Assembly (NCBI GenBank): GCA_025350565.1
Contig: JANXXO010000060.1
Coordinates: forward strand, 1 to 64,000
Reading direction: 5' to 3'
Origin: Acidimicrobiaceae bacterium
GTDB taxonomy: Bacteria; Actinomycetota; Acidimicrobiia; Acidimicrobiales; RAAP-2
DNA length: 64,000 nt
Shown: piece after piece, positions 18,216-27,230 of the stretch
Layout of the letters: every line of letters starts with the position of its first letter
Numbering within the stretch: the first letter of the stretch is position 1
Notes under the pieces: model-generated
The model's input: the letters and a program-made list of their open reading frames with translations, nothing else
Told to the model about the DNA's origin: nothing
Databases searched by the model: none
Made by a program: the position numbers and the translations under genes

Positions 18216-19670
18216 TTGACTGAACTGCACGTACCGGCTCGGGTAGTACTTCTCGGATGCGGATCGGTAGCGCAGTGTCTCTTACCGCTCTTGCTCGACC
18301 ACTTTTCTCTGGATCCCACGACCGTGACGGTGATTGAGAGCCGAGACAACGCGGACCGAATCACCTCGTCAATGGAGCGAGGCGTGCGGTACGAACGATT
18401 CGAGATTACGCCGACCAACCTGGCCGCCACGCTGTCGGATCATTTGGGCCCAGGCGACCTCCTCATTGATTTGGCGTGGAACATTGACCTGACCGAACTA
18501 CTCGACTGGTGCCGCGACCATAACGTTCGCTATCTGAACACCTCGGTGGAAGTCTGGGACCCCTACCTCGATCCTGCGACCACCTCGCCGCTCGAACGCA
18601 CGCTCTACGTCCGCCACATGGCCCTACGACGCCAGCTGGCGCGATGGGGCGATAACCGGGGGCCGTCGGCCGTCGTCGAACACGGCGCCAACCCCGGTCT
18701 GGTGAGTCATTTCACCAAGCAGGCGCTGGTGGAGATCGCCGACGCCGTCGTGCGCGATGGACTGCTCGCCGCGCGTCATGACCAGATTGGTGAGGCCGTA
18801 GCCGCCGGCCGGTACAACGTGCTCGCCCAGTTGCTCGACGTGAAGGTCATCCATATTGCCGAACGCGACACCCAGATCGCCAACCAGCCTCGCCGGGTGG
18901 GGGAGTTCGTCAACACGTGGAGTGTGGACGGCTTTTACGAAGAGGGCGTCGCGCCGGCCGAAATGGGTTGGGGTACGCACGAAAAGACCTTGCCCTCCTT
19001 GGCCTACGTCCACGACAGGGACGGTCCGCGCAATCAGATCTGTCTCGCTCAGATGGCCCACAAGACGCTGGTGCGCAGTCGCGTCCCCGACGGCTTCATT
19101 GTCGGCATGGTGATCCGTCACGGCGAGGCCTTCACGATTTGTGATCATCTCACGGTCTGGGACGGTGACCGCGCGCTCTACCGGCCGACCGTGCACTACG
19201 CCTACTGCCCGAGTGACGCGGCGTGGGCCAGCTTCGTCGAACTCGAAGGCGATCAGTATCGCTACCCGCAGCATCAGCGCATCATGAACGACGAAATCGT
19301 CGCCGGTCGCGACGAACTCGGGGTCCTGCTCATGGGCCATCCCTATAAATCGTGGTGGACCGGGATGTTGACGTCGATCGACGAAGCGCGATCGGTGGCT
19401 CCGCACCAGAACGCCACGACCGTCCAAGTCGCGGCGTCGATACTCGGAGCCGTTGACTGGATGCTGCGCGCGCCCCGAGAAGGCGTCCGCGTGCCCGACG
19501 AACTTCCCTGGCGTGACGTGGTGGCGGTGGCGACGCCGTATCTCGGCACCATGTGGTCGGGACCGATTGACTGGGACCCGGTCTCGTCGCGAGCTGACTG
19601 GTTTGACCAGTGGTCGGGTCGAACCCTCGACCGCGATGATCCCTGGCAGTTCACCAACTTTCAAGCCTGA
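18216..19670 (+). CDS. hss: Homospermidine synthase
   Basis: An NAD-dependent enzyme that joins two putrescine units (or putrescine and spermidine) to form sym-homospermidine. The 484-residue protein has an N-terminal Rossmann fold (VVLLGCGSVAQ, then VTVIESRDNADR) and the saccharopine-dehydrogenase-like catalytic domain with LIDLAWNIDLTELLDWC, YLNTSVEVWDPY and VVEHGANPGLVSHFTKQAL. The start is a TTG at 18216; no better upstream start is in frame. It follows cysE by 84 bp and may be in the same transcript. A putrescine source could be the ureohydrolase at 29637. Confidence 0.92.
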   Translation: MTELHVPARVVLLGCGSVAQCLLPLLLDHFSLDPTTVTVIESRDNADRITSSMERGVRYERFEITPTNLAATLSDHLGPGDLLIDLAWNIDLTELLDWCRDHNVRYLNTSVEVWDPYLDPATTSPLERTLYVRHMALRRQLARWGDNRGPSAVVEHGANPGLVSHFTKQALVEIADAVVRDGLLAARHDQIGEAVAAGRYNVLAQLLDVKVIHIAERDTQIANQPRRVGEFVNTWSVDGFYEEGVAPAEMGWGTHEKTLPSLAYVHDRDGPRNQICLAQMAHKTLVRSRVPDGFIVGMVIRHGEAFTICDHLTVWDGDRALYRPTVHYAYCPSDAAWASFVELEGDQYRYPQHQRIMNDEIVAGRDELGVLLMGHPYKSWWTGMLTSIDEARSVAPHQNATTVQVAASILGAVDWMLRAPREGVRVPDELPWRDVVAVATPYLGTMWSGPIDWDPVSSRADWFDQWSGRTLDRDDPWQFTNFQA

Positions 19671-19793
19671 CCACCACCTCGCTCGATCGTTGTAACGCGG
19701 AGAGAGACTGAAAACACTGTTGGTGATGAGCCACGGACCCAAGACGACACTTAAGGTTCGAGCCATGGGTTTCGGGCCGATTCGTCAACCACG

Positions 19794-21515
19794 TTGGTCC
19801 AAGGACGTTCGCTCGTGTCGCTAGTACTCATTGCCCTCATCGCGGGTCTCATCGCGGGGATCTCGCCGTGCATCCTTCCGGTGCTGCCCATCATCTTCGC
19901 CGCCGGCGTCGCGACGCCCGACGTCAACCAGCTCACGCCCAACTCCTGGCGACGTTCGACGGCCATCGTGCTCGGCATTGTGGTCAGTTTCAGCGTCCTG
20001 GTGCTCGTCGGGACGGAGATTCTCAACGTCTTGCATCTTCCCTATTGGTTCCTGCGCTGGCTCGGGGTGACCGTGCTCGTCGCGGTGGGCGCCAGTTACT
20101 TGGTGCCGCAACTGGCCGTGTGGCTTGAACGCCCCTTCGCCCGTCTGGCCCGCTTTCAGCCGCGACGTTCGAGTGGCGGCTTCGTGGTGGGCCTCGGGCT
20201 CGGCCTCGTCTTCACGCCGTGCGCCGGACCGATTTTGGCCTCCATCACCGTGCTCGGATCGACCGAACACGTCAGTCTGGAGTTGGTCTTCATTACCGTC
20301 GCCTTCGCCGCCGGCGCCGGCCTGCCCCTCTTCGTCATTGCCTTTGCCGGTGACCAAATGGTGCACCGCGTTCGTTATCTTCGCGAGCGGGCCCCCACGC
20401 TTCGACACGCGGGCGGCGTGGTCTTGATCGTCATGGCGGTCGTGATTGGAGCCAATTGGCTCAGCTTCTTGCAACGCGACCTTCCCGGGTACACCACGGC
20501 GTTGCAAAATCAGTTCGAAGGTTCGAAAAGCACGCGCACCGGACTGGAGAACCTCAGGCCGGGGAAAAGCGTCGCGCTGGCCAAGTGCCCCGTCTCGTCG
20601 GCCGGACTGGTCAACTGCAGTCCCGCGCCGAGCTTCACGGACATTGCCGCGTGGCTGAACACCCCGAACGACCTGCCGCTGACGATCCAAGGACTGCACG
20701 GCAAAGTGGTGCTCGTCGACTTTTGGACGTACTCGTGCATCAACTGTCAGCGAACGTTGCCCCACGTCGAAGCGTGGTACGGGCGCTACGCGCGTTACGG
20801 CCTCGTGGTGGTCGGCGTCCAGTCACCGGAGTTCGCCTTCGAGCACATCATCAGCAACGTGAAGGTCCAGGCGAAAGCACTCGGCGTCAAGTACCCGATC
20901 GCCGTCGACAACAATCTCGGCACGTGGAACGCTTACGGCAACGAGTACTGGCCGGCCGAGTACCTCGTCGACTCGCAGGGCACGGTTCGCCACGTTGATT
21001 TCGGGGAAGGCTCCTACGCGCAGTCCGAAAGTCTGATCCGCGCCTTGCTGGTGAAGGCCCATCCCGGGTTAAAGCTTCCTCCACCGACCTCGGTGCCGAA
21101 CCTCACGCCCACCCAACAGACCAACCCCGAGTCGTACGTGGGTCTGGAGCGCCTGCAGTACCTCGACGCGAGTGTCCAGCCCCAGGCGGGCGTCCCTACG
21201 AAGCTCCGGTTCCCATCGTCCCTGCAGCCATACACCTTCGGTCTCTCGGGAACGTGGACGTTCGCCCAACAAGAGGCCACTTCGGGAGCGAAGGCAAAAC
21301 TGGAACTCAATTACCTGGCCCGACACGTGTACTTGGTCATGGGTGGCCAAGGCACCGTGACGGTCTCGGCCGGTGACGGTACGGCGCCGAGGACCATTGA
21401 GGTCCGTGGCGTCCCACGGCTCTACACGCTCTTGAACGCCTCGCAATCCTCGGCGGGGACCATGGTGTTGAAACTCTCGCCCGGCGTGCAGGCGTACGAC
21501 TTCACCTTCGGTTAA
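19794..21515 (+). CDS. dipZ: DipZ-like protein: CcdA membrane domain + thioredoxin + C-terminal domain
   Basis: A 573-residue thiol-disulfide transporter. Residues 1-225 form six predicted membrane helices of the CcdA/DsbD type with GISPCILPVLPIIF and FTPCAGPILA, whose cysteines shuttle electrons across the membrane. Residues about 285-420 are a TlpA-like thioredoxin domain outside the membrane, with the redox motif YSCINCQRT, unusual in having Ile-Asn between the cysteines. Residues about 430-573 form a beta-rich domain as in mycobacterial DipZ. The TTG at 19794 is used; GTG 19815 is equally plausible. Confidence 0.9.
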   Translation: MVQGRSLVSLVLIALIAGLIAGISPCILPVLPIIFAAGVATPDVNQLTPNSWRRSTAIVLGIVVSFSVLVLVGTEILNVLHLPYWFLRWLGVTVLVAVGASYLVPQLAVWLERPFARLARFQPRRSSGGFVVGLGLGLVFTPCAGPILASITVLGSTEHVSLELVFITVAFAAGAGLPLFVIAFAGDQMVHRVRYLRERAPTLRHAGGVVLIVMAVVIGANWLSFLQRDLPGYTTALQNQFEGSKSTRTGLENLRPGKSVALAKCPVSSAGLVNCSPAPSFTDIAAWLNTPNDLPLTIQGLHGKVVLVDFWTYSCINCQRTLPHVEAWYGRYARYGLVVVGVQSPEFAFEHIISNVKVQAKALGVKYPIAVDNNLGTWNAYGNEYWPAEYLVDSQGTVRHVDFGEGSYAQSESLIRALLVKAHPGLKLPPPTSVPNLTPTQQTNPESYVGLERLQYLDASVQPQAGVPTKLRFPSSLQPYTFGLSGTWTFAQQEATSGAKAKLELNYLARHVYLVMGGQGTVTVSAGDGTAPRTIEVRGVPRLYTLLNASQSSAGTMVLKLSPGVQAYDFTFG

Positions 21516-21642
21516 TGGCGCGCCACTCGCCGCCGCGACGTCGTCACCGCTCGAAGGCGCGCCGAGGTAGTCGGGTACACTCCGCTTAACAGGTGAATCA
21601 GCGGCGAAATGGACCGTTGGGAACCTTCTTGAAGGGACTGAC

Positions 21643-22569
21643 ATGGTTGGAATTGTCATAGCCGTCATCGCGGCCATCATCGTGATCTTGGTGCTGGCCA
21701 TGATTCTAAAAGCCGTGCGCATTGTCCAGCAGGGCTTCGTCGGCGTGATCACGCGCTTCGGCGAGTTCAAGGACATCAAGAATCCCGGGCTTACCTTCAT
21801 CATCCCTTTCATCGAAGTGATGAAGATCGTTGACGTTCGCGAGACGCCGAGGACGGGTGACCGTCAACAGGTCATCACGCGCGACAACGTCGCGGTCATC
21901 GTGAATGCCACCATCTTCAGTCAGGTCGTCGACGTTCGCCTCGCGCTGTTCACCAACTCCGACTACCTGGTGAGCGTGGACAATTTGGCCCGTACCTCGG
22001 TGCGCGCCGTCTTTGGCAGCATCACACTGGACGAAGCGTTCTCACAGCGCGAGCGCATTGGCACCATGCTCCAAACGCAGATGGAGGAGGCGACCGACAA
22101 GTGGGGCGTTCGCATCAATCGCGTCGAAGTCTTAGAGATCACGCCACCCGAGCAGATTCTCCAGGCCATGGCCCTGCAGAAACAGGCCGACCAAGAAAAG
22201 CGCGCCCGCATCCTCGAATCAGAAGGTCAACAACAGTCGGCCGTAAACGTCGCGGACGGCCAACGCCAAGCCGCGATCAAAGAGGCCGAAGGCGCCCAGC
22301 AGTCCGACATTCTGCGCGCCCAAGGCCGGCGCCAAGCCCTTATCTTGGAAGCGGAAGGCCGCGCACAGGCCATTGCCTCGGTCTACGCCGCCATCAAAGC
22401 GCAACAGCCCGACCCGACCTTGGTGGCCATTCTCCAGCTCGACACCTTGGCGAAGTTCGCCGAAAGTCCCAACACCAAGCTCATCATTCCGGCCGAGAGC
22501 GCTGCGTTGCTCGGCGCCGCCCAAGCGATCAAGAGCGTCATGGCCGATGTGCCCGGGGTGTCGGCGTAA
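21643..22569 (+). CDS. SPFH/Band 7 (stomatin-like) membrane protein
   Basis: A 308-residue membrane-anchored scaffold. It has an N-terminal transmembrane helix (residues 3-25), a Band 7 domain (IVQQGFVGVITRFGEF through WGVRINRVEVLEI) and a charged Ala/Glu/Gln-rich coiled coil (about 175-250) ending in YAAIKAQQPDPTLVAILQLDTL. Such proteins oligomerise in membrane microdomains and are usually paired with an NfeD partner. Here the NfeD-like gene is next door but convergent. Confidence 0.9.
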   Translation: MVGIVIAVIAAIIVILVLAMILKAVRIVQQGFVGVITRFGEFKDIKNPGLTFIIPFIEVMKIVDVRETPRTGDRQQVITRDNVAVIVNATIFSQVVDVRLALFTNSDYLVSVDNLARTSVRAVFGSITLDEAFSQRERIGTMLQTQMEEATDKWGVRINRVEVLEITPPEQILQAMALQKQADQEKRARILESEGQQQSAVNVADGQRQAAIKEAEGAQQSDILRAQGRRQALILEAEGRAQAIASVYAAIKAQQPDPTLVAILQLDTLAKFAESPNTKLIIPAESAALLGAAQAIKSVMADVPGVSA

Positions 22570-22606
22570 CCGGCCACGCTTGGAGTTACTACGTAGTGCC
22601 AACGCC

Positions 22607-23107
22607 CTAGAGCGGATCGACCCACAACGTCGTGCCGTAGGCCTTCTTCACTACGACCGGGGTCCCATCGGGCAACGACACCGGCCAGTCAGTGACGGCC
22701 TTCCACGACTCGCCCTGAATCTTTACGCGCCCGGGGTGCGTGGCGTCGCCGACCGGAAGTTCCACCGTTCCCTGCAGGTCAGTCATGGCCGTGTTGGTGG
22801 GCCGAGACATGTTGATCTCTACGGCGTGGTGATGGAACCGTCGAATCGCGAACGGCCGCAGGGTAAGCAAGGTGACGGCGGACACGGCGAGCCACGCCGC
22901 CGCTTGGAAGGTAAAGGGCAGTCCCGCGAGAGCGAGGACGAATGAGATGGCTGCGCCAAAGCCAATGAAAACCGCAATGAATGCGTTCGAGTGCAGTTCC
23001 AGCACGAACATCGAGCCCACGATGATCATCCAAAACAGTATTGCCACCATGTTTTGCAGTATATGGCCGCCCCCCATTTCTGCGTAGGGCACGAAATACA
23101 CTTGCAA
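22607..23107 (-). CDS. NfeD-like membrane protein
   Basis: A 166-residue protein with three to four predicted membrane helices (about residues 17-90) and a C-terminal OB-fold (MTDLQGTVELP through GTTLWVDPL), the short NfeD architecture. NfeD proteins partner with SPFH proteins such as the convergent neighbour 37 bp away. In-frame internal ATG codons near residue 11 or 20 are alternative starts. Confidence 0.85.
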   Translation of the reverse strand: MQVYFVPYAEMGGGHILQNMVAILFWMIIVGSMFVLELHSNAFIAVFIGFGAAISFVLALAGLPFTFQAAAWLAVSAVTLLTLRPFAIRRFHHHAVEINMSRPTNTAMTDLQGTVELPVGDATHPGRVKIQGESWKAVTDWPVSLPDGTPVVVKKAYGTTLWVDPL

Positions 23108-23173
23108 CGCCTGCAGTGTCGCGCCGGTGTTCCCCTCTGCCTCGGCCGTGGCGCGTCGCTACGATTTCCTCAT

Positions 23174-23597
23174 TTTGTCGGGACTCCCTTGCTGAGTCCA
23201 AAGCTCGTCACGACACAGCCCTCGTCGTCATTCAACTGGACCTTCACGGGGAGTACCTGGTTCGCCCTCGAGCGCGACTTCGAGTACGTGCTCATCGCGG
23301 TGGGTGGCGAGGTGCGCTGACGGCCACGTCGGCGTACCTGGACAGTTGGCGTACGTAGGCTCGTGGCGCGACGAGTACGTGCTCGAGGTCAAGGATGGCG
23401 CGCGAGCGATGCTGATGGGCGGCGAGCCCTTGGACGAAAAGCCGTTCATGTGGTGCAATGTTGTCGCTCGGAGGCCCGACGAAATATCTCTGGCGTGGCG
23501 CGCGTGGTCGACGCATGACGACCGATTCGGCTCCGTCGCGTCGCCGTTCGCGCGAATAGAAGTGGGACCGCCTCCGTGGATGACGACGTCGCACTAA
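23174..23597 (+). pseudogene. Pirin-family pseudogene (C-terminal part, frameshifted)
   Basis: Two overlapping frames together encode the C-terminal cupin of a pirin. The first reads FVGTPLLSPKLV ... FEYVLIAVGGEV, ending in a stop at 23320. The second continues ADGHVGVPGQLAYVG, then GGEPLDEKPFMWCNVVARRPDEI and RFGSV. The switch at about 23313-23316 indicates a single-base indel. The N-terminal cupin with the metal site is missing. Non-functional. Confidence 0.75.
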
Positions 23598-24069
23598 CCA
23601 CCAACCGTGAACGCGAGCGTCGATGCTCGCGCTGTTATTACAACGCACTGTGCTGGGGTCGTTTCAGGTCGAGGGAGCTGCGCAGGTCTCTCGTAAGTGG
23701 ACGACAATCTGGAGTGATGTGACTCGTTCGTAGTCGTGCGCCATCCTTTGGCCCGGATCTCAGGCTTGCCACGGTGTTTCGTTCATCCAGTCATGACGAT
23801 GCACGTCAATCCGAGAAGAACGGTTCGCAGCGTCTGACCTTTTCCAAGCTTGCCTACTGAGTAGCCGCGGTAGCGACAGCGGACCAATGTACGTCCTTTC
23901 GTTCGATCGACGATGCGCGAGGCGGTTCGTGATGGTGGCTCACCACAGTACGATTGCCACAGTTGGCCCATCGGAGAGAGTTATCGTGCGTAAGCGCAGT
24001 CGCGAGAGCGAACGACAGCGGGTTCCAGCGCCCCTGCTCAGGCGGCGAATCGCGTCGGGACGCGGTGCC
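23598..24069. other. Gene-poor stretch between pirin remnant and ClC gene
   Basis: About 470 bp with no reading frame I can support. Short open frames on both strands lack family resemblance. It probably holds decayed sequence and the promoter of the ClC gene. Confidence 0.5.
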
Positions 24070-25389
24070 ATGGAACAACCGAACGTCACCGATGAGGGCG
24101 AAGCGCGACTTACGCCACTCTTCTGGCTGGCCGTCGTGGTCACCGGCGTCGCCGCCGGACTCTTCGGTGACCTACTCATGTGGATCCTCGCTCAGTTCGA
24201 GCGCCTGGCGTACGACTTTCGTGGCGGCAATCTGGCCCACGCCGTTTCCGCCGCGTCGTCACGCCGGCGATTCGATTGGCTCATGGTCGCCAGTGTGCTC
24301 GGTGCCCTGTCCTGGTATCTCATCCGCCGATTCTTGAAAAAGGAAAACTCCGACGTCGAAGAGGCGGTGTGGAACGGGGACGGCCATCTTTCGTTTCGAC
24401 GCAGCGCGGCGACGTCAGTCGTCTCCGAGATGGTGATCGGCCTTGGTGCCTCGATCGGTCGAGAGGCCGCTCCGAAGCTGATGGGCAGTGCCTCGGCCAG
24501 CGTGGCGTCGCACTGGCTGCATCTCTCTGGTGCGCAACGGCGACTCCTCGTCGCCTGCGGCGGCGGGGCGGGTCTGGCCGCGGTGTACAACGTGCCGCTC
24601 GGTGGGGCGATTTTCACCGCGGAAGTTCTCTACGGAAGTTTCGCCCTTCCTATTGTCTTGCCCGCGCTCGCTACCTCCATGGTCGCCACGATCGTCGCTT
24701 GGCTCTACCTACCAAACACCGCGTTCTACACCAATATTCCCGCGTACCGGGTCAGTGGATCCCTGATGGTGTGGTCCGTGATCGCAGGGGTATTGATCGG
24801 GCTGTTGGCCGTCGTCTACGTGCGTCTGACTGGTTGGGCCTCGCACTTTCGCGCTCGCGGCGTGCACATCTTTTGGGCTATGCCGGTGGCGTTCGCGGCC
24901 CTGGGGCTACTCGGGAACTGGCATCCGCAACTCTTTGGCAATGGTGCAGGAGCTGCGCGCCAAGCCTTCGTTGGCGTTGGCGGGCTTGGTTTATTCTTCG
25001 TCCTCTTCGCACTGAAACCGCTGGTGACTTCGCTGATGCTCGCCAGTGGTGCCTCGGGCGGGGTCTTCACGCCGTTCCTCGCGACCGGCGCCCTCTTCGG
25101 CGCGTTCCTTGGTTCGGTCTGGTCGCACCTGTGGCCGGGGACGCCCGTTGGAGCGTTTGCCCTCGTCGGCGCGGCCGCAATGATCGGCGCCTGCATGCAG
25201 GCGCCGCTGGCGGGTCTCGTGTTAGTGGTGGAGTTGACGAGTAATGGCTTCGCGTTGGCCATTCCCATGCTCGCGGCGACGGTGATCGCGACGTACTTTG
25301 TGCGCCAGATCGACGGGTACTCCATTTACTCCGCTCGCTTGGTGAAGCGTCCGCCTGATCGTGATGCTCGTGGTCTCGAAGGAACGTAA
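24070..25389 (+). CDS. ClC-family chloride channel/transporter
   Basis: A 439-residue membrane protein with about ten to twelve helices. ClC signatures are GLGASIGREAAPKLMG, with Glu at the gating position, GAGLAAVYNVPLGGAIFTAEVL, and ASGASGGVFTPFLATGALFG, which supplies the GxFxP chloride site. The first canonical site (GSGIP) is not recognisable, and GREGP reads GREAA, so ion selectivity or coupling may differ from the E. coli antiporter. I chose ATG 24070 because the 61 upstream in-frame residues are Arg-rich and unlike a channel N-terminus. Confidence 0.88.
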   Translation: MEQPNVTDEGEARLTPLFWLAVVVTGVAAGLFGDLLMWILAQFERLAYDFRGGNLAHAVSAASSRRRFDWLMVASVLGALSWYLIRRFLKKENSDVEEAVWNGDGHLSFRRSAATSVVSEMVIGLGASIGREAAPKLMGSASASVASHWLHLSGAQRRLLVACGGGAGLAAVYNVPLGGAIFTAEVLYGSFALPIVLPALATSMVATIVAWLYLPNTAFYTNIPAYRVSGSLMVWSVIAGVLIGLLAVVYVRLTGWASHFRARGVHIFWAMPVAFAALGLLGNWHPQLFGNGAGAARQAFVGVGGLGLFFVLFALKPLVTSLMLASGASGGVFTPFLATGALFGAFLGSVWSHLWPGTPVGAFALVGAAAMIGACMQAPLAGLVLVVELTSNGFALAIPMLAATVIATYFVRQIDGYSIYSARLVKRPPDRDARGLEGT

Positions 25390-25637
25390 AAGCAGCGAGC
25401 GAGTTGGATGCCGATGCGTTGACCGCCTAGAAGCCGTAGCGCCCTTGGGAACCGCGATGGTGCGGTTAAGAACCACGAAGAGCCGCTATCAGTGTCCAGA
25501 AAAGGCGGTGCGTTCGAGAGCAGCGCGACCACTTCGTTGTCGTGCCCGGTGGGTCAGGATGGTTCGAACGTTGCATGAGTCTCGGCGGCCCGTAGTCGGT
25601 AGCGGTCGCGTCCGACGCGCTGTGAAAGAGTGGTGAC

Positions 25638-26252
25638 GTGTACGTTCCGGCGAAGCATTCCGTCGACGAAGAAGCGGCCTGGGCAATTGTTCGAGAGTCC
25701 GGGGCCGGAATGCTGGTGATCGCGACGCCCGATGGACTACAAAGCGTGTTCGTACCCGTGATCGTGAGCGACGACCGACGCACGATACTGAGCCACGTCG
25801 CCAGGGCCAACTCCTGGTGGCGTTCGCTCAGCGAGAAGTCGGAGGTGCTCGCACTCTTTCTCTCGGCGAGTGCCTACGTCTCGCCCACCAACTACCCGAG
25901 CCGATTGGAGGATCCCGGCACTGTTCCGACGTGGAACTACGTCGCGGCGGAAGTGCGCGGGCGCATCATTGTCCACGACGAGCCCGAATGGTTATTGCGC
26001 CAAGTGCGGTTGGTCACCGAACAGTTCGAGGCGACTCGCTCGCCCCAGTGGACACTGGACGACGCACCGAGTGAGTACGTGGCCCAACAAGTGCGAGCCA
26101 TCGTGGGTATCGAGATTGAGGTGCGGGCCATTGAAGGTAAGGCCAAACTCTCGCAGAACCGTCGCGCGATTGATCACGACGCGGTGCGCGACAATTTGGC
26201 GAAGGGATCATGGGCCGAGCGCATTGTCGCCCAACACATGACCAATGAGTGA
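25638..26252 (+). CDS. PaiB-like FMN-binding protein
   Basis: A 204-residue split-barrel protein of the PaiB / FMN-binding negative regulator family. It opens MYVPAKHSVDEEAAWAIV, contains FLSASAYVSPTNYPS and VPTWNYVAAEVRGR, and ends with KAKLSQNR, all hallmarks of PaiB. In Bacillus, PaiB affects protease and sporulation genes and sits beside PaiA, a GNAT polyamine acetyltransferase. Here too a GNAT gene overlaps its end by 8 bp. The GTG start is preceded by GAAAGAG. Confidence 0.9.
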   Translation: MYVPAKHSVDEEAAWAIVRESGAGMLVIATPDGLQSVFVPVIVSDDRRTILSHVARANSWWRSLSEKSEVLALFLSASAYVSPTNYPSRLEDPGTVPTWNYVAAEVRGRIIVHDEPEWLLRQVRLVTEQFEATRSPQWTLDDAPSEYVAQQVRAIVGIEIEVRAIEGKAKLSQNRRAIDHDAVRDNLAKGSWAERIVAQHMTNE

Positions 26253-26739
26253 CACGACGCTGACCATCCGTCGCTGCGCCTTGGGCGACTGGCGCGAACT
26301 GCGCGCGATTCGACTCGAGGCGCTCGCCGATACGCCCGAGGCGTATGGATCGACCTTCTGGGAATGTAGTCAGTGGAGCGACGAGCAATGGATGTACGCG
26401 GCGACCAATCGATTGTTCTACCTCGCTGAGCGCGACGGGGCAGTGGTGGGTATGGTCTCGGGCGGCCAGAACGATAGTCGCCCGGGGACTCGCTGGCTCT
26501 ACGGGATGTACGTCACGCCTCGCGCACGCGGGACCGAGACGGCGTCGAATCTGGTCGAGACGGTCTGCCACTGGGCGCGCGACGAGGGAGTCGACGAGTT
26601 GTACCTCCACGTGACCTTGGTCGTGGCGCGAGCTCGCGCCTTCTACGAAAGGGTCGGCTTCCGACCGACCGGTGAGACGTTCACCATGGACCGCGACCCC
26701 TCGCTCACGTTGGCGACCTTGGTGCGCTCGCTTGACTGA
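26245..26739 (+). CDS. GNAT-family N-acetyltransferase
   Basis: A 164-residue acetyltransferase: LTIRRCALGDWRELRAIRLEAL at the N-terminus, then GTRWLYGMYVTPRARGTETASNLVE for the acetyl-CoA loop, and ARAFYERVGFRPTGETF. The pyrophosphate loop reads ARGTETASN, weaker than the usual R-G-x-G-x-G. It overlaps the PaiB-like gene, an arrangement similar to paiA-paiB in reverse order. A polyamine acceptor is therefore a possibility but only an inference. Confidence 0.85.
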   Translation: MSDTTLTIRRCALGDWRELRAIRLEALADTPEAYGSTFWECSQWSDEQWMYAATNRLFYLAERDGAVVGMVSGGQNDSRPGTRWLYGMYVTPRARGTETASNLVETVCHWARDEGVDELYLHVTLVVARARAFYERVGFRPTGETFTMDRDPSLTLATLVRSLD

Positions 26740-27202
26740 GCGCCTGCGCATTGAGCGTGTCGGGGCACGCCAATTGGACGGGCTTCGCCAACGAGTGTTG
26801 CGCAACGACGATCCGACGTTGTATCACCCCGATGTTCGTGATGACGAGCCCACGTCACTGCACTACGGAGGATTCCTCGGCGAGCGACTGGTGGTGAGCG
26901 CCTCCTTCTTCCCCTCGGCTCCGCCGATGAATCCTTCCCTCGCCACGTACCAACTTCGTTACATGGCGACGGACCTGGACGTCCAAGGTCGCGGTTACGG
27001 CGCACTGGTCCTTCAGTTCGCCGAAAATGATCTGCGGGACCGGGGCATCGAGCAGGTGTGGGCGAACGGCCGCGACACCGCGCTCGGTTTTTATCAAAAC
27101 GTGGGATGGCGTTGCGTCGAAGCTTCCGAACACGTGAGTCCGGAGACCAATCTTCCCCACACCGTGATTTACAAGCGATTGACGAGCGAGGACGAATCGT
27201 AG
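26732..27202 (+). CDS. GNAT-family N-acetyltransferase
   Basis: A 156-residue protein starting at TTG 26732, overlapping the end of the previous gene. It has the compact GNAT pattern YQLRYMATDLDVQGRGYGALVL (Q-G-R-G-Y-G acetyl-CoA loop) and TALGFYQNVGWRCV. The substrate is unknown. It is the third gene of the PaiB-GNAT-GNAT run and is probably co-transcribed. Confidence 0.82.
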   Translation: MTERLRIERVGARQLDGLRQRVLRNDDPTLYHPDVRDDEPTSLHYGGFLGERLVVSASFFPSAPPMNPSLATYQLRYMATDLDVQGRGYGALVLQFAENDLRDRGIEQVWANGRDTALGFYQNVGWRCVEASEHVSPETNLPHTVIYKRLTSEDES

Positions 27203-27230
27203 AGGTCGTTTTCTTCACTAGGTTTGAGTG

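Noticed and set aside
18624-19766. Minus-strand open frame opposite homospermidine synthase
   Set aside because: No family resemblance; the plus-strand enzyme is clear over its whole length.
23783-23971. Minus-strand 62-codon frame in the gene-poor stretch
   Set aside because: No family resemblance, no ribosome binding site, and it overlaps the likely ClC promoter region.
23887-24069. N-terminal extension of the ClC gene from an upstream start
   Set aside because: The 61 extra residues are Arg-rich and do not resemble ClC N-termini; ATG 24070 fits better.
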